A stretch of 30,704 nt of DNA from Prevotella sp. UBA1104 (GTDB lineage Bacteria > Bacteroidota > Bacteroidia > Bacteroidales > Bacteroidaceae), in assembly GCA_002314055.1 (NCBI GenBank), contig DCBP01000023.1, positions 11,233 to 41,936 of the forward strand, in the 5' to 3' direction. The notes under the pieces are model-generated. The model saw nothing but the letters and a program-made list of their open reading frames with translations, had not been told where the DNA came from and ran no database searches. This document shows, piece by piece, positions 8,808 to 15,856 of the stretch; position 1 is the first letter of the stretch, and every line of letters begins with the position of its first letter. Made by a program: the position numbers and the translations under genes.

Positions 8808-8843
8808 ACTCCTGGCAATAGTTCACAAAGATTGCCGGGAGTT
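8807..8843 (+). terminator. Rho-independent terminator of the secreted-protein gene
   Basis: AACTCCTGGCAAT (8807-8819) pairs with ATTGCCGGGAGTT (8831-8843), with one G-U pair and an 11-nt loop, followed by a T-rich run at 8842-8853. This closes the GH28-SusC-SusD region. Confidence 0.85.
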
Positions 8844-8901
8844 TTTCGTTTTTAGTCTTCTGAACATAAACGTTATGCATATTGGTAGAAAGGCGATTTG
8901 C

Positions 8902-10347
8902 CTATACAAACAAATCATCCATCTTTACCTCATTCTGCACAATACCACTATGCATATTTTTCTTGACGCCATAGGTCGTTACAAAAGTATGAAGCAAGGC
9001 TTTTTTTGTTTTTGTTACCATTTGGAACAGAGAAGCTCTTTCTCGAAGTCTCTGTTCATAATCAGTATCAATAATGAACTCACCGTCGGAATATTTCATC
9101 TCACAGATATTAATAACATTATCATTACGATCAATAAGCAAGTCTATCTGCGCTCCTTTCCATTTTATACCTGTTGAATCCGTAAAGGTAGAACACGCCC
9201 AGGAGCAAGCGTTGCTCAATATACCGGAAATACCCAAAGCCTTCTTTATTTGTGGAATATGATGGAGGCAGACTTGTTCAAAAGCATATCCGCTCCACGC
9301 CCTTCTACTTCCTGTCCCCTGCATATTGCTCCAAAAACTTTCATCCTGTCCACTGTTGTTTGCAACAAAGCGGATATGGAACAAAGAGAATAAATCAGTT
9401 AGCTGGTATTGCGCATCACGTTCACTTTTACCTATTGCAGAATATTTGCGGATAAAATCACATCTCAGCAGATTCTCCAAGACTTCAGTCAACTTGCCCC
9501 CCTCTTTAATTTTTGCCGTTGTCAGGATTTCCTTTCTACTCATCCCCCGCATTTTTCCAGCAAGAGTTTCCACAACTCTACGGTATACTAAAGAGTCTTT
9601 AAATAGAGAGCGGAAAAGAAAATCAAATTCAGTCTTCAGAGGAGCACCTTGTGCAAAGAACAAATTGTCTATACACTTGTCAAGAGGCATACCTTTTTCA
9701 ATCATGTCAAGATAATAAGGTATACCACCCAAAGACATGTAAATATCGAGTATTTGGCGGCGGCTTAATTCCATTCCCTTAATTTCACGCATGAAAAGTT
9801 CCGTTTCTCCCAAAGAGAACGGAGCCAAATATACCGGTCGACTAACCCTGCCATACATTCCGCCCTTATCACCAATTATATTCGACAACATCCATGTCGT
9901 TGCCGACCCACATATTATAAGCTTAAGACTGTCGACAGTCGCTCCCCAACTGTTCCAGAAATAACTGAATGCCGCAATAAAATTGCTTTTTGGGGTATCC
10001 ATCCACGGCAATTCATCCAGAAACACAACAATGCGTTTCTGCTCAAGAGTCTCCAGGTATTGGCGCAAAGCGTCAAATGCACAAAACCAATCCTTAAGTT
10101 TTGCAACAGACCTGTGCGAAAACTTTTCCAAGCAGATACGGAACTGTTCCAGATTAACAGCTCGAGTTACTTCATACATTCCAGTAAATGAAAAGGCAAA
10201 ATTGTCATTAAACATCCTCCTTATCAAATATGTTTTTCCAACACGTCTACGCCCATAAACGGCTATAAGCTCAGCCTTATCACTGTTATAGCTGTTCATG
10301 ATTATCTGCTGTTCATGTTCTCGTCCTACGATTCTATTCCATGTCAT
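8902..10347 (-). CDS. AAA-family ATPase with C-terminal DUF234 (PD-(D/E)XK-like) domain
   Basis: This 481-residue protein starts with RIVGREHEQ, as is usual for the archaeal-type ATPase/DUF234 family. The Walker A motif is GRRRVGKT (32-39) and the Walker B motif is IVVFLDELPWMD (106-117), followed by the sensor-like LIICGSATTWM. A winged-helix-like middle section includes MSRKEILTTAKIKEGGKLTEVL. The C-terminal part has QIDLLIDRND...ICEMKYS, which fits the D...ExK core of PD-(D/E)XK nucleases. The family is widespread in Bacteroidetes and its function is not settled. The ATG at 10347 was chosen over a GTG at 10359 because family members begin close to the IVGRE segment. The gene faces against the pectin genes, has its own promoter, and is enclosed by the 78-bp repeat, which suggests insertion. 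Confidence 0.88.
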   Translation of the reverse strand: MTWNRIVGREHEQQIIMNSYNSDKAELIAVYGRRRVGKTYLIRRMFNDNFAFSFTGMYEVTRAVNLEQFRICLEKFSHRSVAKLKDWFCAFDALRQYLETLEQKRIVVFLDELPWMDTPKSNFIAAFSYFWNSWGATVDSLKLIICGSATTWMLSNIIGDKGGMYGRVSRPVYLAPFSLGETELFMREIKGMELSRRQILDIYMSLGGIPYYLDMIEKGMPLDKCIDNLFFAQGAPLKTEFDFLFRSLFKDSLVYRRVVETLAGKMRGMSRKEILTTAKIKEGGKLTEVLENLLRCDFIRKYSAIGKSERDAQYQLTDLFSLFHIRFVANNSGQDESFWSNMQGTGSRRAWSGYAFEQVCLHHIPQIKKALGISGILSNACSWACSTFTDSTGIKWKGAQIDLLIDRNDNVINICEMKYSDGEFIIDTDYEQRLRERASLFQMVTKTKKALLHTFVTTYGVKKNMHSGIVQNEVKMDDLFV

Positions 10348-10395
10348 AGTTATAATCACTTATATATCGTTGAAGTATTCCTAATATTCCATTTG

Positions 10396-10427
10396 CAAAA
10401 TTACAATAAAATACAATGAGCTGCAAG
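10396..10427 (-). promoter_or_regulatory. Promoter of the DUF234 ATPase gene
   Basis: On the minus strand, TAATTTTG (10396-10403) matches the -7 box TAnnTTTG. CTTG (10424-10427) lies 20 nt upstream as a near -33 box. The start codon is about 50 nt downstream. A partial copy of the GTTCCTTA repeat begins at 10434, just upstream of the -33 position. Confidence 0.65.
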
Positions 10428-10433
10428 GATAAC

Positions 10434-10527
10434 AGTTCCTTATCTACTTTTTTTTCAAAGTTAAGGAACAATTATAAATCATAGTTGTTCCTTAACTTAT
10501 TATTTTTAGCAGTTAAGGAACAACTAT
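10434..10527. repeat. Alternating inverted copies of a 13-17-bp motif upstream of the ATPase gene
   Basis: AGTTAAGGAACAA occurs at 10459-10471, its reverse complement lies within 10481-10497, and a third, forward copy extended to 17 bp is at 10511-10527. The second and third copies form a perfect 17-bp inverted repeat, and the first and second a perfect 13-bp one, so two exclusive hairpins are possible. A shorter GTTCCTTA at 10435-10442 may be a fourth, degraded copy. The array lies immediately upstream of the ATPase promoter and looks like binding sites. Confidence 0.85.
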
Positions 10528-10536
10528 CAATATATA

Positions 10537-10575
10537 GACATCTACGTTCAGAATGGTAAGAAGTTCGTTAAGTAA
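10537..10575 (+). pseudogene. Remnant 3' end of a secreted-protein gene
   Basis: In the frame of the upstream gene this reads D-IYVQNGKKFVK-stop, the end of the T9SS-like domain of the protein encoded at 7693-8766. No start or coding sequence precedes it. It is either the original 3' end of that gene displaced by an insertion, or the last trace of a tandem paralogue. Confidence 0.7.
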
Positions 10576-10616
10576 TTCTACTCTGTAGGAATACTCTACA
10601 ACTCAGAATAAAAACA
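10539..10616 (+). repeat. Right copy of the perfect 78-bp direct repeat
   Basis: Identical over 78 bp to 8730-8807. The interval from one copy to the next is 1809 bp and holds the terminator of the secreted-protein gene, the ATPase gene and its repeat-rich promoter. No transposase or integrase gene lies in it. Confidence 0.95.
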
Positions 10617-10634
10617 TTGAACACAATAAATAGC

Positions 10635-10666
10635 AAAAGCGGTTATCTTCACAGATAACCGCTTTT
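10635..10666. terminator. Perfect 14-bp hairpin, probable bidirectional terminator
   Basis: AAAAGCGGTTATCT (10635-10648), loop TCAC, AGATAACCGCTTTT (10653-10666). The A-run and T-run at the two ends allow termination on both strands. It may be the original terminator of the gene whose end remains at 10539-10575, and could also stop the esterase gene transcript from the right. The stretch 10667-10847 shows nothing else. Confidence 0.8.
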
Positions 10667-10847
10667 AATTATTCAATAGGTATTAGTTCAAGGTAAAAAG
10701 ATTGTATTCAGGATAACTGATGCAAATGTATTGCTATTTTAGCACATCTGCAACTTATTTGATATGTTACATAACATGTTTTGAATATTTTCCGACTTCT
10801 TTACTCTTTTATCATCTGATGAGCCATGAATTTAAAAAAAGTTTTGG

Positions 10848-11672
10848 TCATTTTATCGTCGTTTCATACACAGTCTCCGGGTCCATGCCCTTTTTGAAAT
10901 CCATGTCGCGGTAAGCCTTCGGCACATCATCCATGTCAAGCGAGATGTCGCGGTTTACCGGTCTGTCGGGATCAAGCAGCGAATGCGAGAAAAGCCAATC
11001 GTAAGTCTTGCGCATATAGAAGAAGCGGGCCGGTGTGCCATGATTGCCTCCTTTAAGCCATGTATACCTCAGTCGCGAGTCATTCCCGGACTTTTCAAGG
11101 TCATTGACAACCGATTTCGACATACTTATCGGCACCGCCCTGTCTGCCGTGCCGTGAATAATCCACAGTGGTACCTTGCCGAGCGGCGTACGGTCTTTTG
11201 CCGAACAGCCCCCACACATGGCAAGGGCGGCAGCCACCTTATCAGGATAGGCAGCAGCAAAATCCATCGTTCCATAGCCACCAAGACTCATTCCGATGAC
11301 ATATACCCGAGTAGAGTCGCAGGCATAATTCCGCTTCGTCCATTCCAGCACGTCATCAACCTTCTTCGGGTTCCATGCTCCCCCCGGATTCTGCGGCACC
11401 ACAACGAGGGCATCCACCTGTCGCCCCATCACGATAGCATGCAGCGGACCATAGCGGCGCACGCGGTTAAGATCTCTGCCACATAGACTCTGCCCATGAA
11501 GGAAAATAATCACCGGAGTTTCATTGAGAGAATAATAGTAATCCGTAGGTGTATATACCCAGAAGTTGTATCCTCCCGGAATAGAATCCTTCACAGGACG
11601 CAAGAAATCGTATTGCGCCTTGGAGCACAACACCGACATAAACAGTAAAAGAACAAAAAAGAATCTCTTCAT
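10848..11672 (-). CDS. Secreted alpha/beta-hydrolase, probable carbohydrate esterase
   Basis: This 274-residue protein starts at the ATG at 11672, which gives a clean signal peptide (MKRFFFVLLLFMSVLCSKAQ). It has the alpha/beta-hydrolase elements in order: oxyanion-hole segment IIFLHGQSLCGRDL, nucleophile elbow GMSLGG, acid residue in HGTADRAVP, and the catalytic histidine in GGNHGTP. The arrangement fits the feruloyl esterase/PHB depolymerase-like group, which includes CE1-type enzymes acting on plant cell-wall esters. The exact substrate is unknown, and a role in removing ester groups from pectin side chains is inferred from the neighbourhood. It has its own promoter and is transcribed toward the ATPase region. 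An in-frame upstream extension to 11735 would spoil the signal peptide and overlaps the promoter. Confidence 0.82.
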   Translation of the reverse strand: MKRFFFVLLLFMSVLCSKAQYDFLRPVKDSIPGGYNFWVYTPTDYYYSLNETPVIIFLHGQSLCGRDLNRVRRYGPLHAIVMGRQVDALVVVPQNPGGAWNPKKVDDVLEWTKRNYACDSTRVYVIGMSLGGYGTMDFAAAYPDKVAAALAMCGGCSAKDRTPLGKVPLWIIHGTADRAVPISMSKSVVNDLEKSGNDSRLRYTWLKGGNHGTPARFFYMRKTYDWLFSHSLLDPDRPVNRDISLDMDDVPKAYRDMDFKKGMDPETVYETTIK

Positions 11673-11694
11673 CTTTTTACGAATTTTATTGCAG

Positions 11695-11725
11695 CAAAAG
11701 TAATTTAAATCCGCGAACCATGCAA
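11695..11725 (-). promoter_or_regulatory. Promoter of the secreted esterase gene
   Basis: Minus-strand TACTTTTG (11695-11702) is a perfect -7 box, with TTG (11723-11725) exactly 20 nt upstream as the -33 element. The chosen start codon is 23 nt downstream of the -7 box. Confidence 0.75.
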
Positions 11726-11731
11726 GGAAAA

Positions 11732-12571
11732 TCACATAATGCTGTCTTTATGCCATCTCAGTGTATCACGATGGTGGGCATTGTCATTCAAGCCAATGGA
11801 GTCGACGGCAGTTTCAAACAGTTCCGGATGCTCTTCCCTGAGATTTATCTCCTTGTCCTTCGGCCCCGGCAACACAATAACCGGCATGCCCTTCTCCACG
11901 AAGCCTGCCAGCTCCAGGATATTCTCGTTTTTTATCCTTATGCATCCATGACTGCGCCTTCCACCGATAGACCACGGAGCATCAGTTCCGTGAATGCCAA
12001 TCGAACTGTATCCCGGAGTTATGATGCGGATAAAGCGCGGACCGTACTGTCCGGGCTTCTCGCTTCGCTTACCGTTCTCGTCTGTATAATGCCAGTTCTC
12101 GCTGTCCTTCGCCTTGCAGGCACGGAAAAAGCCTTCAGGCGTACGGCAGTCGCCCTTACTGCGTTTGTTTCCGAAATTCTTTCCGCATGCACAGCGGTAA
12201 GAGCGTTTCAGTCGTCCGAACTTATCGTATAGTTCCACCCTCATCTTCCCTTTGTCAACGATAACGAAATAGTCAAACTGGTTGTTCAGCAATCGCTCAC
12301 AATAATCCAGAGAGTCGTTTGCCATAGCATAAAGTATTCCCGCGGCATAGGCTTCATGATTATCAGATTCGTCCATATACTGCATGGCAGCATCAGGCGA
12401 ATCAAAGTGCAGCTTTGGCTTTTCCACCACCTCAGCCACTTCTTCCGCTTCCTCGGCAGCAAGCTCCGTATCGTTAAGCTGTTCCTCCGCCGGTTCCTTT
12501 TTTGAAGAACAAGACGAGATGAGAAGAGTAGAAAGCGTGATACAAACAGCAAGCAAAAATTTTCTGAGCAT
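11732..12571 (-). CDS. L,D-transpeptidase family lipoprotein (YkuD domain)
   Basis: This 279-residue protein has a lipoprotein signal with lipobox LISSC. A Glu-rich stretch follows (about residues 25-50). The YkuD domain begins at YFVIVDKGKMRVELYDKFG and ends in the catalytic signature HGTDAPWS...SHGCIRI, with the active-site cysteine in SHGC. Such enzymes form or edit 3-3 peptide cross-links in peptidoglycan or attach proteins to it; the lipid anchor places this one on the periplasmic side of a membrane. The ATG at 12571 gives the lipoprotein signal; longer readings start upstream of it without one. The gene has its own promoter, is divergent from the MATE gene, and shows no link with the pectin genes. 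Confidence 0.92.
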   Translation of the reverse strand: MLRKFLLAVCITLSTLLISSCSSKKEPAEEQLNDTELAAEEAEEVAEVVEKPKLHFDSPDAAMQYMDESDNHEAYAAGILYAMANDSLDYCERLLNNQFDYFVIVDKGKMRVELYDKFGRLKRSYRCACGKNFGNKRSKGDCRTPEGFFRACKAKDSENWHYTDENGKRSEKPGQYGPRFIRIITPGYSSIGIHGTDAPWSIGGRRSHGCIRIKNENILELAGFVEKGMPVIVLPGPKDKEINLREEHPELFETAVDSIGLNDNAHHRDTLRWHKDSIM

Positions 12572-12602
12572 ATAAATGTGTTGATAAGATAAAATCATTT
12601 TA

Positions 12603-12633
12603 CAAAGGTACGAATAAAGGTCAAGCAAACAAA
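12603..12633 (-). promoter_or_regulatory. Promoter of the L,D-transpeptidase gene
   Basis: Minus-strand TACCTTTG (12603-12610) with TTTG (12630-12633) 19 nt upstream: both boxes match the Bacteroidetes consensus. Confidence 0.8.
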
Positions 12634-12660
12634 GCATTTAAGAGTTTTTTGTCCTTCCTC

Positions 12661-12692
12661 TTTGTCCATCCCCCATTGTTTTGTTAATTTTG
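12661..12692 (+). promoter_or_regulatory. Promoter of the MATE gene
   Basis: TTTG (12661-12664), a 20-nt spacer and TAATTTTG (12685-12692) match both consensus boxes. It is divergent from the L,D-transpeptidase promoter, with 27 bp between the two -33 boxes. Confidence 0.8.
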
Positions 12693-12737
12693 CATCCACA
12701 ATACACATCAATAGGTAAAAAGGATAATTCTTATACA

Positions 12738-14099
12738 ATGGCAAGCATTAATGACATGACCGTGGGTTCGCCGACCCGCGACATTTTGAAATTCGCCGTA
12801 CCGCTAATCTGCGGCTACGTTCTCCAGCAGATGTATCTAATCATCGACACTGCCATCGTCGGCAGATTTGTCAGCGTCGGTGCCCTTGCCGCCGTTGGAG
12901 CCTCAACATCAGTGATGTTCCTCATCATGGGCTTCTGCAACGGAGCCTGTGCCGGCTTCGCCATCCCCGTGGCACAGTCGTTCGGTGCCAAGGCGCTTCC
13001 CACAATGCGCCATTATGTTGCCAATGCCCTCCGCTTGTCGGTAGTCTTTGCTGCAGTCATCACCATAGTCACCTGTCTGCTTTGTTCGCCCATTCTGAGG
13101 ATGATAAACACGCCACAGGAGATTTTCAGTGATGCTTATACATATCTCGTTTTGCAGTTTGCCGCCATCCCCTTCACCTTCGGCTACAATCTCCTGTCGA
13201 GTTTTATCCGCGCCCTTGGCAATTCCAAGCAACCGTTTTATTTTCTGATATTCTCGTCGATAGCAAATATCGTGCTCGATTTCTTCTTCATCATCGTCAT
13301 GCGGCTTGGCGTAGCCGGAGCTGCCATCGCCACTCTCCTTGCCCAGGCAATGTCGGCATGGCTGTGTTATACCTATATCAAGAAGAAGATGCCGCTGCTC
13401 ATTCCTCAAGGCGAAGAACGGCACTACGACCACAGGAAGGCTATGACGCTCTTGAACAACGGAGTGCCCATGGGACTGCAGTTTTCTATTACCGCCATCG
13501 GCAGCATCATGCTGCAGAGTGCCAACAATGCGCTCGGCACGGTATACGTGGCTGCCTTCACGGCATCTATGCGAATAAAATATCTTTTCACCTGTGTCTT
13601 CGAGAACATCGGTGTTGCCATGGCGACTTACTGCGGACAGAATATCGGGGCGCGCCGCCTTGATCGCATCACGCTCGGCATCAAGTCGGCTATAAAGATA
13701 ATGCTCTGCTATTTCGTCATTACCATGTTGCTCATCCTCCCGTTTGCCGAAGAGATGATGATGCTGTTTGTTGACCATACCGAAACCGCCATCATCTCCA
13801 ATGCCTCCATGTTCATGCGCATTGCCTGCTATTTCTATCCCGTATTGGGGCTCCTTGTCATTCTGCGCTACAGCATTCAGGGACTTGGCTACAGCAACTT
13901 CTCCATGATGTCTGGCGTTATGGAGATGATTGCCCGCTGCGGCGTCAGCCTCTGGCTCGTGCCGGCATTAGGGTTCCTCGGTGTCTGCTATGGCGACCCT
14001 GTGGCATGGGTTGCTGCCAATGTATTCCTCGTGCCGTGTATCATTTGGCTGATGCGGAGACTCAGACGAAAGTTGAATAGAAACGTCGGGAGCGTTTAG
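12738..14099 (+). CDS. MATE-family multidrug/organic-cation exporter
   Basis: This 453-residue membrane protein has twelve hydrophobic segments in two similar halves. The N-terminal MTVGSPTRDILKFAVPLICGYVLQQMYLIIDTAIVGRFVS and the later repeated half beginning LLNNGVPMGLQFSITAIGSIMLQ are typical of MATE proteins, which expel drugs or metabolites using a sodium or proton gradient. The ATG at 12738 was chosen because the promoter's -7 box ends at 12692 and an earlier start at 12681 would precede the transcription start. The substrate is unknown. It converges on the DUF4143 ATPase gene with a gap of 19 bp and no visible terminator. Confidence 0.93.
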   Translation: MASINDMTVGSPTRDILKFAVPLICGYVLQQMYLIIDTAIVGRFVSVGALAAVGASTSVMFLIMGFCNGACAGFAIPVAQSFGAKALPTMRHYVANALRLSVVFAAVITIVTCLLCSPILRMINTPQEIFSDAYTYLVLQFAAIPFTFGYNLLSSFIRALGNSKQPFYFLIFSSIANIVLDFFFIIVMRLGVAGAAIATLLAQAMSAWLCYTYIKKKMPLLIPQGEERHYDHRKAMTLLNNGVPMGLQFSITAIGSIMLQSANNALGTVYVAAFTASMRIKYLFTCVFENIGVAMATYCGQNIGARRLDRITLGIKSAIKIMLCYFVITMLLILPFAEEMMMLFVDHTETAIISNASMFMRIACYFYPVLGLLVILRYSIQGLGYSNFSMMSGVMEMIARCGVSLWLVPALGFLGVCYGDPVAWVAANVFLVPCIIWLMRRLRRKLNRNVGSV

Positions 14100-14118
14100 G
14101 CGAATAAGTCTGTTGCCT

Positions 14119-15411
14119 TCATTCAAAATAACTCTCAACGCAAACCAATGGAATATTTTCCATCCAGTCTTGCTCCACATATCCTTTCATGGATATACGA
14201 AGACCTTTCAACCCCGGATTGTCCTTTATAAACTGCGACAGGGAGCGGGCACGCACATTCTCTTCTGCCTTAACCTCTATCGGGATTATACGACTGCCGT
14301 TCTGCACCACGAAGTCTATTTCTGCAGGAGTCTTGCTATTGCTCCAATAGTAAGGAGAAAAGCCGACTGCCCTCAACTGCTGCAATACATACTGTTCGGT
14401 GAAGGCACTCTTAAACTCCATAAAGACATTGTTTCCTACGAGCATCTGGTCGGCAGGAACGTCAGACATGCACGACAATAGTCCGCAATCCAACAAAAAC
14501 AGTTTGAAAGCATCAAAATCCTCATAGAAACTAAGCGGCAGTTTCGGCTCCCGGATACGGTTTACCTTGTAGACTATGCCAGCATCCACAAGCCATTGGA
14601 TGGCAAGTTCAAAGTCCTTGGCACGACTTCCCTTACGGACAGCCCCATAAATAAACTTCTTGTTTTCTCTTGCCAATTGCGCCGGAAGAGAACTCAGAAC
14701 CTGACGTATCCTTGTGGACTCGCTTTCCGAGGTATGCTTTGAAATGTCTCTACTATAAGCGTCAAGAATATTCTTTTGCAACGTGCGAACTTGTTGCAGG
14801 TTTTTGTTCTCCACAAACTTCTCCACAACACCAGGCATACCGCCGACAAAATAATACTGCCGCAGCAGTTCTACCATCTTGGGCAGCATCATCCCTATTA
14901 AATCCCAATCTTTGGAATGCAGAATATCAAGCCACCCATCATTGCCCGTTGCACATAAAAACTCCTCGTAGTCCATCGGATACATATACATTATGTCGAC
15001 CTTACCAACAGGGAAAGATTCCCCCTTGCCAAGAGTAACGCCGAGCAATGAGCCAGCGACCATCACATGATACTCTGGCGACTTTTCACAAAAATATTTC
15101 AGACTATGGAGTCCTCTTGGTATCTCCTGTATCTCATCCATTATAATAAGAGTGTCTCCAGGAGTTATCCTTATGCCAGTTATTGCCTGCATAGCAATCA
15201 AAATTCTGTCAATGTCGTAGTCGAGTTCAAAAAGATTCTTCATTCTTGGTTCATCATCACAGTTGATATACGCCACTTTTTTGTACTCTTTTTCTCCAAA
15301 GGATCGCATTATCCAGGTCTTACCAACCTGACGCGCACCGAGAAGCATCAGTGGCTTTCTATCTTTGCTATTCTTCCATTTGCACAGTTGTTGATACATC
15401 TTCCTCTCCAT
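14119..15411 (-). CDS. AAA-family ATPase with C-terminal DUF4143
   Basis: This 430-residue protein starts at the ATG at 15411. Walker A is GARQVGKT (25-32) and Walker B is LIIMDEIQE (about 92-100), followed by HVMVAGSLLG. The C-terminal DUF4143 region includes PLSFYEDFDAFKLFLLDCGLL and ends in AEIDFVVQNG...IPIEVKAEENV, a D...ExK arrangement like PD-(D/E)XK nucleases. The family is abundant in Bacteroidetes and archaea; its role is unsettled, and proposals include nucleic-acid metabolism and toxin-like functions. An in-frame extension to 15504 exists, but its residues only translate the 33-bp repeats and it crosses the promoter, so it was not used. A palindromic operator lies between the promoter boxes, so repression is likely. 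Confidence 0.88.
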   Translation of the reverse strand: MERKMYQQLCKWKNSKDRKPLMLLGARQVGKTWIMRSFGEKEYKKVAYINCDDEPRMKNLFELDYDIDRILIAMQAITGIRITPGDTLIIMDEIQEIPRGLHSLKYFCEKSPEYHVMVAGSLLGVTLGKGESFPVGKVDIMYMYPMDYEEFLCATGNDGWLDILHSKDWDLIGMMLPKMVELLRQYYFVGGMPGVVEKFVENKNLQQVRTLQKNILDAYSRDISKHTSESESTRIRQVLSSLPAQLARENKKFIYGAVRKGSRAKDFELAIQWLVDAGIVYKVNRIREPKLPLSFYEDFDAFKLFLLDCGLLSCMSDVPADQMLVGNNVFMEFKSAFTEQYVLQQLRAVGFSPYYWSNSKTPAEIDFVVQNGSRIIPIEVKAEENVRARSLSQFIKDNPGLKGLRISMKGYVEQDWMENIPLVCVESYFE

Positions 15412-15440
15412 AAATATCTGATATTTAAATGTTTCGGCTG

Positions 15441-15472
15441 CAAAGATACATTTTATCGACGATAAAATCAAA
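15441..15472 (-). promoter_or_regulatory. Promoter of the DUF4143 ATPase gene with a palindromic operator between its boxes
   Basis: Minus-strand TATCTTTG (15441-15448) is a perfect -7 box, with TTTG (15469-15472) exactly 20 nt upstream. The spacer holds a perfect 17-bp palindrome, TTTTATCGACGATAAAA (15451-15467). A protein bound there would block RNA polymerase. The start codon is 29 nt downstream of the -7 box. Confidence 0.85.
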
Positions 15473-15567
15473 TAAGCATCACACTTTTTCGAGGATAAAA
15501 TCATAAATATTCTACATTTTTTCGAGGATAAAATTAAGCAAATTCTACACTTTTTCGAGGATAAGAC
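15448..15567. repeat. Four direct repeats with an exact 33-bp period upstream of the DUF4143 ATPase
   Basis: Units begin with ACA at 15448, 15481, 15514 and 15547, exactly 33 bp apart. Units 2-4 share the core TTTTTCGAGGATAA; unit 1 is the perfect palindrome located between the promoter boxes. The sequence between cores (for example ATAAATATTCT) is partly shared too, so these are tandem repeats, not repeats separated by unrelated spacers. A period of 33 bp, about three helical turns, would put bound proteins on the same DNA face. Confidence 0.93.
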
Positions 15568-15664
15568 ATAAATATTTGCAGCAACAAATGTTGCAGCCGA
15601 CTATGTTTTAGGGTGGACAATATTCTCAAAGAAGAGGATTATTTATTCAAAAGCATCTTGACTC

Positions 15665-15695
15665 TTTGACAATCAGTATTTTATTTGTACTTTTA
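15665..15695 (+). promoter_or_regulatory. Candidate promoter of the CE8-PL1 gene
   Basis: TTTG (15665-15668), a 19-nt spacer and TACTTTTA (15688-15695), one base from TAnnTTTG. The leader would be about 155 nt. A small palindrome GCAACA-AA-TGTTGC lies upstream at 15581-15594, between the ATPase repeats and this promoter. Confidence 0.5.
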
Positions 15696-15856
15696 CACCG
15701 TTTTACTGTTAAACAACACGGCTACGTTATTACAAATACAGTAATATGCAGTCTTTATAAAAGAAGAAAACGGTTATGCAAGAGCAATGAAAATTTACTT
15801 TCAATTTGCCGAGCGTAAGTTTTTATTGATAAGAAAAACTACTAATAAAAATAAAC

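Noticed and set aside
8875..9177. Plus-strand open frame of 100 codons after the secreted-protein gene
   Set aside because: It overlaps the 3' end of the ATPase gene on the other strand and has no supporting promoter or domain.
8902..10347. Insertion sequence or transposase reading of the segment between the 78-bp repeats
   Set aside because: The only gene is an AAA ATPase of the DUF234 type; no transposase motif and no terminal inverted repeats were found.
12909..13778. Minus-strand open frame of 289 codons
   Set aside because: Antisense to the MATE gene, rich in His, Arg and Glu with no domain; a shadow of the real gene.
15412..15504. In-frame N-terminal extension of the DUF4143 ATPase (31 residues)
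   Set aside because: It only translates the 33-bp repeats (similar peptide strings recur) and lies across the -33/-7 promoter boxes; the ATG at 15411 is close to the usual start of the family.
15448..15567. CRISPR array
   Set aside because: Units are 33 bp in total with partly shared sequence between cores; there are no unique spacers of normal length and no cas genes.
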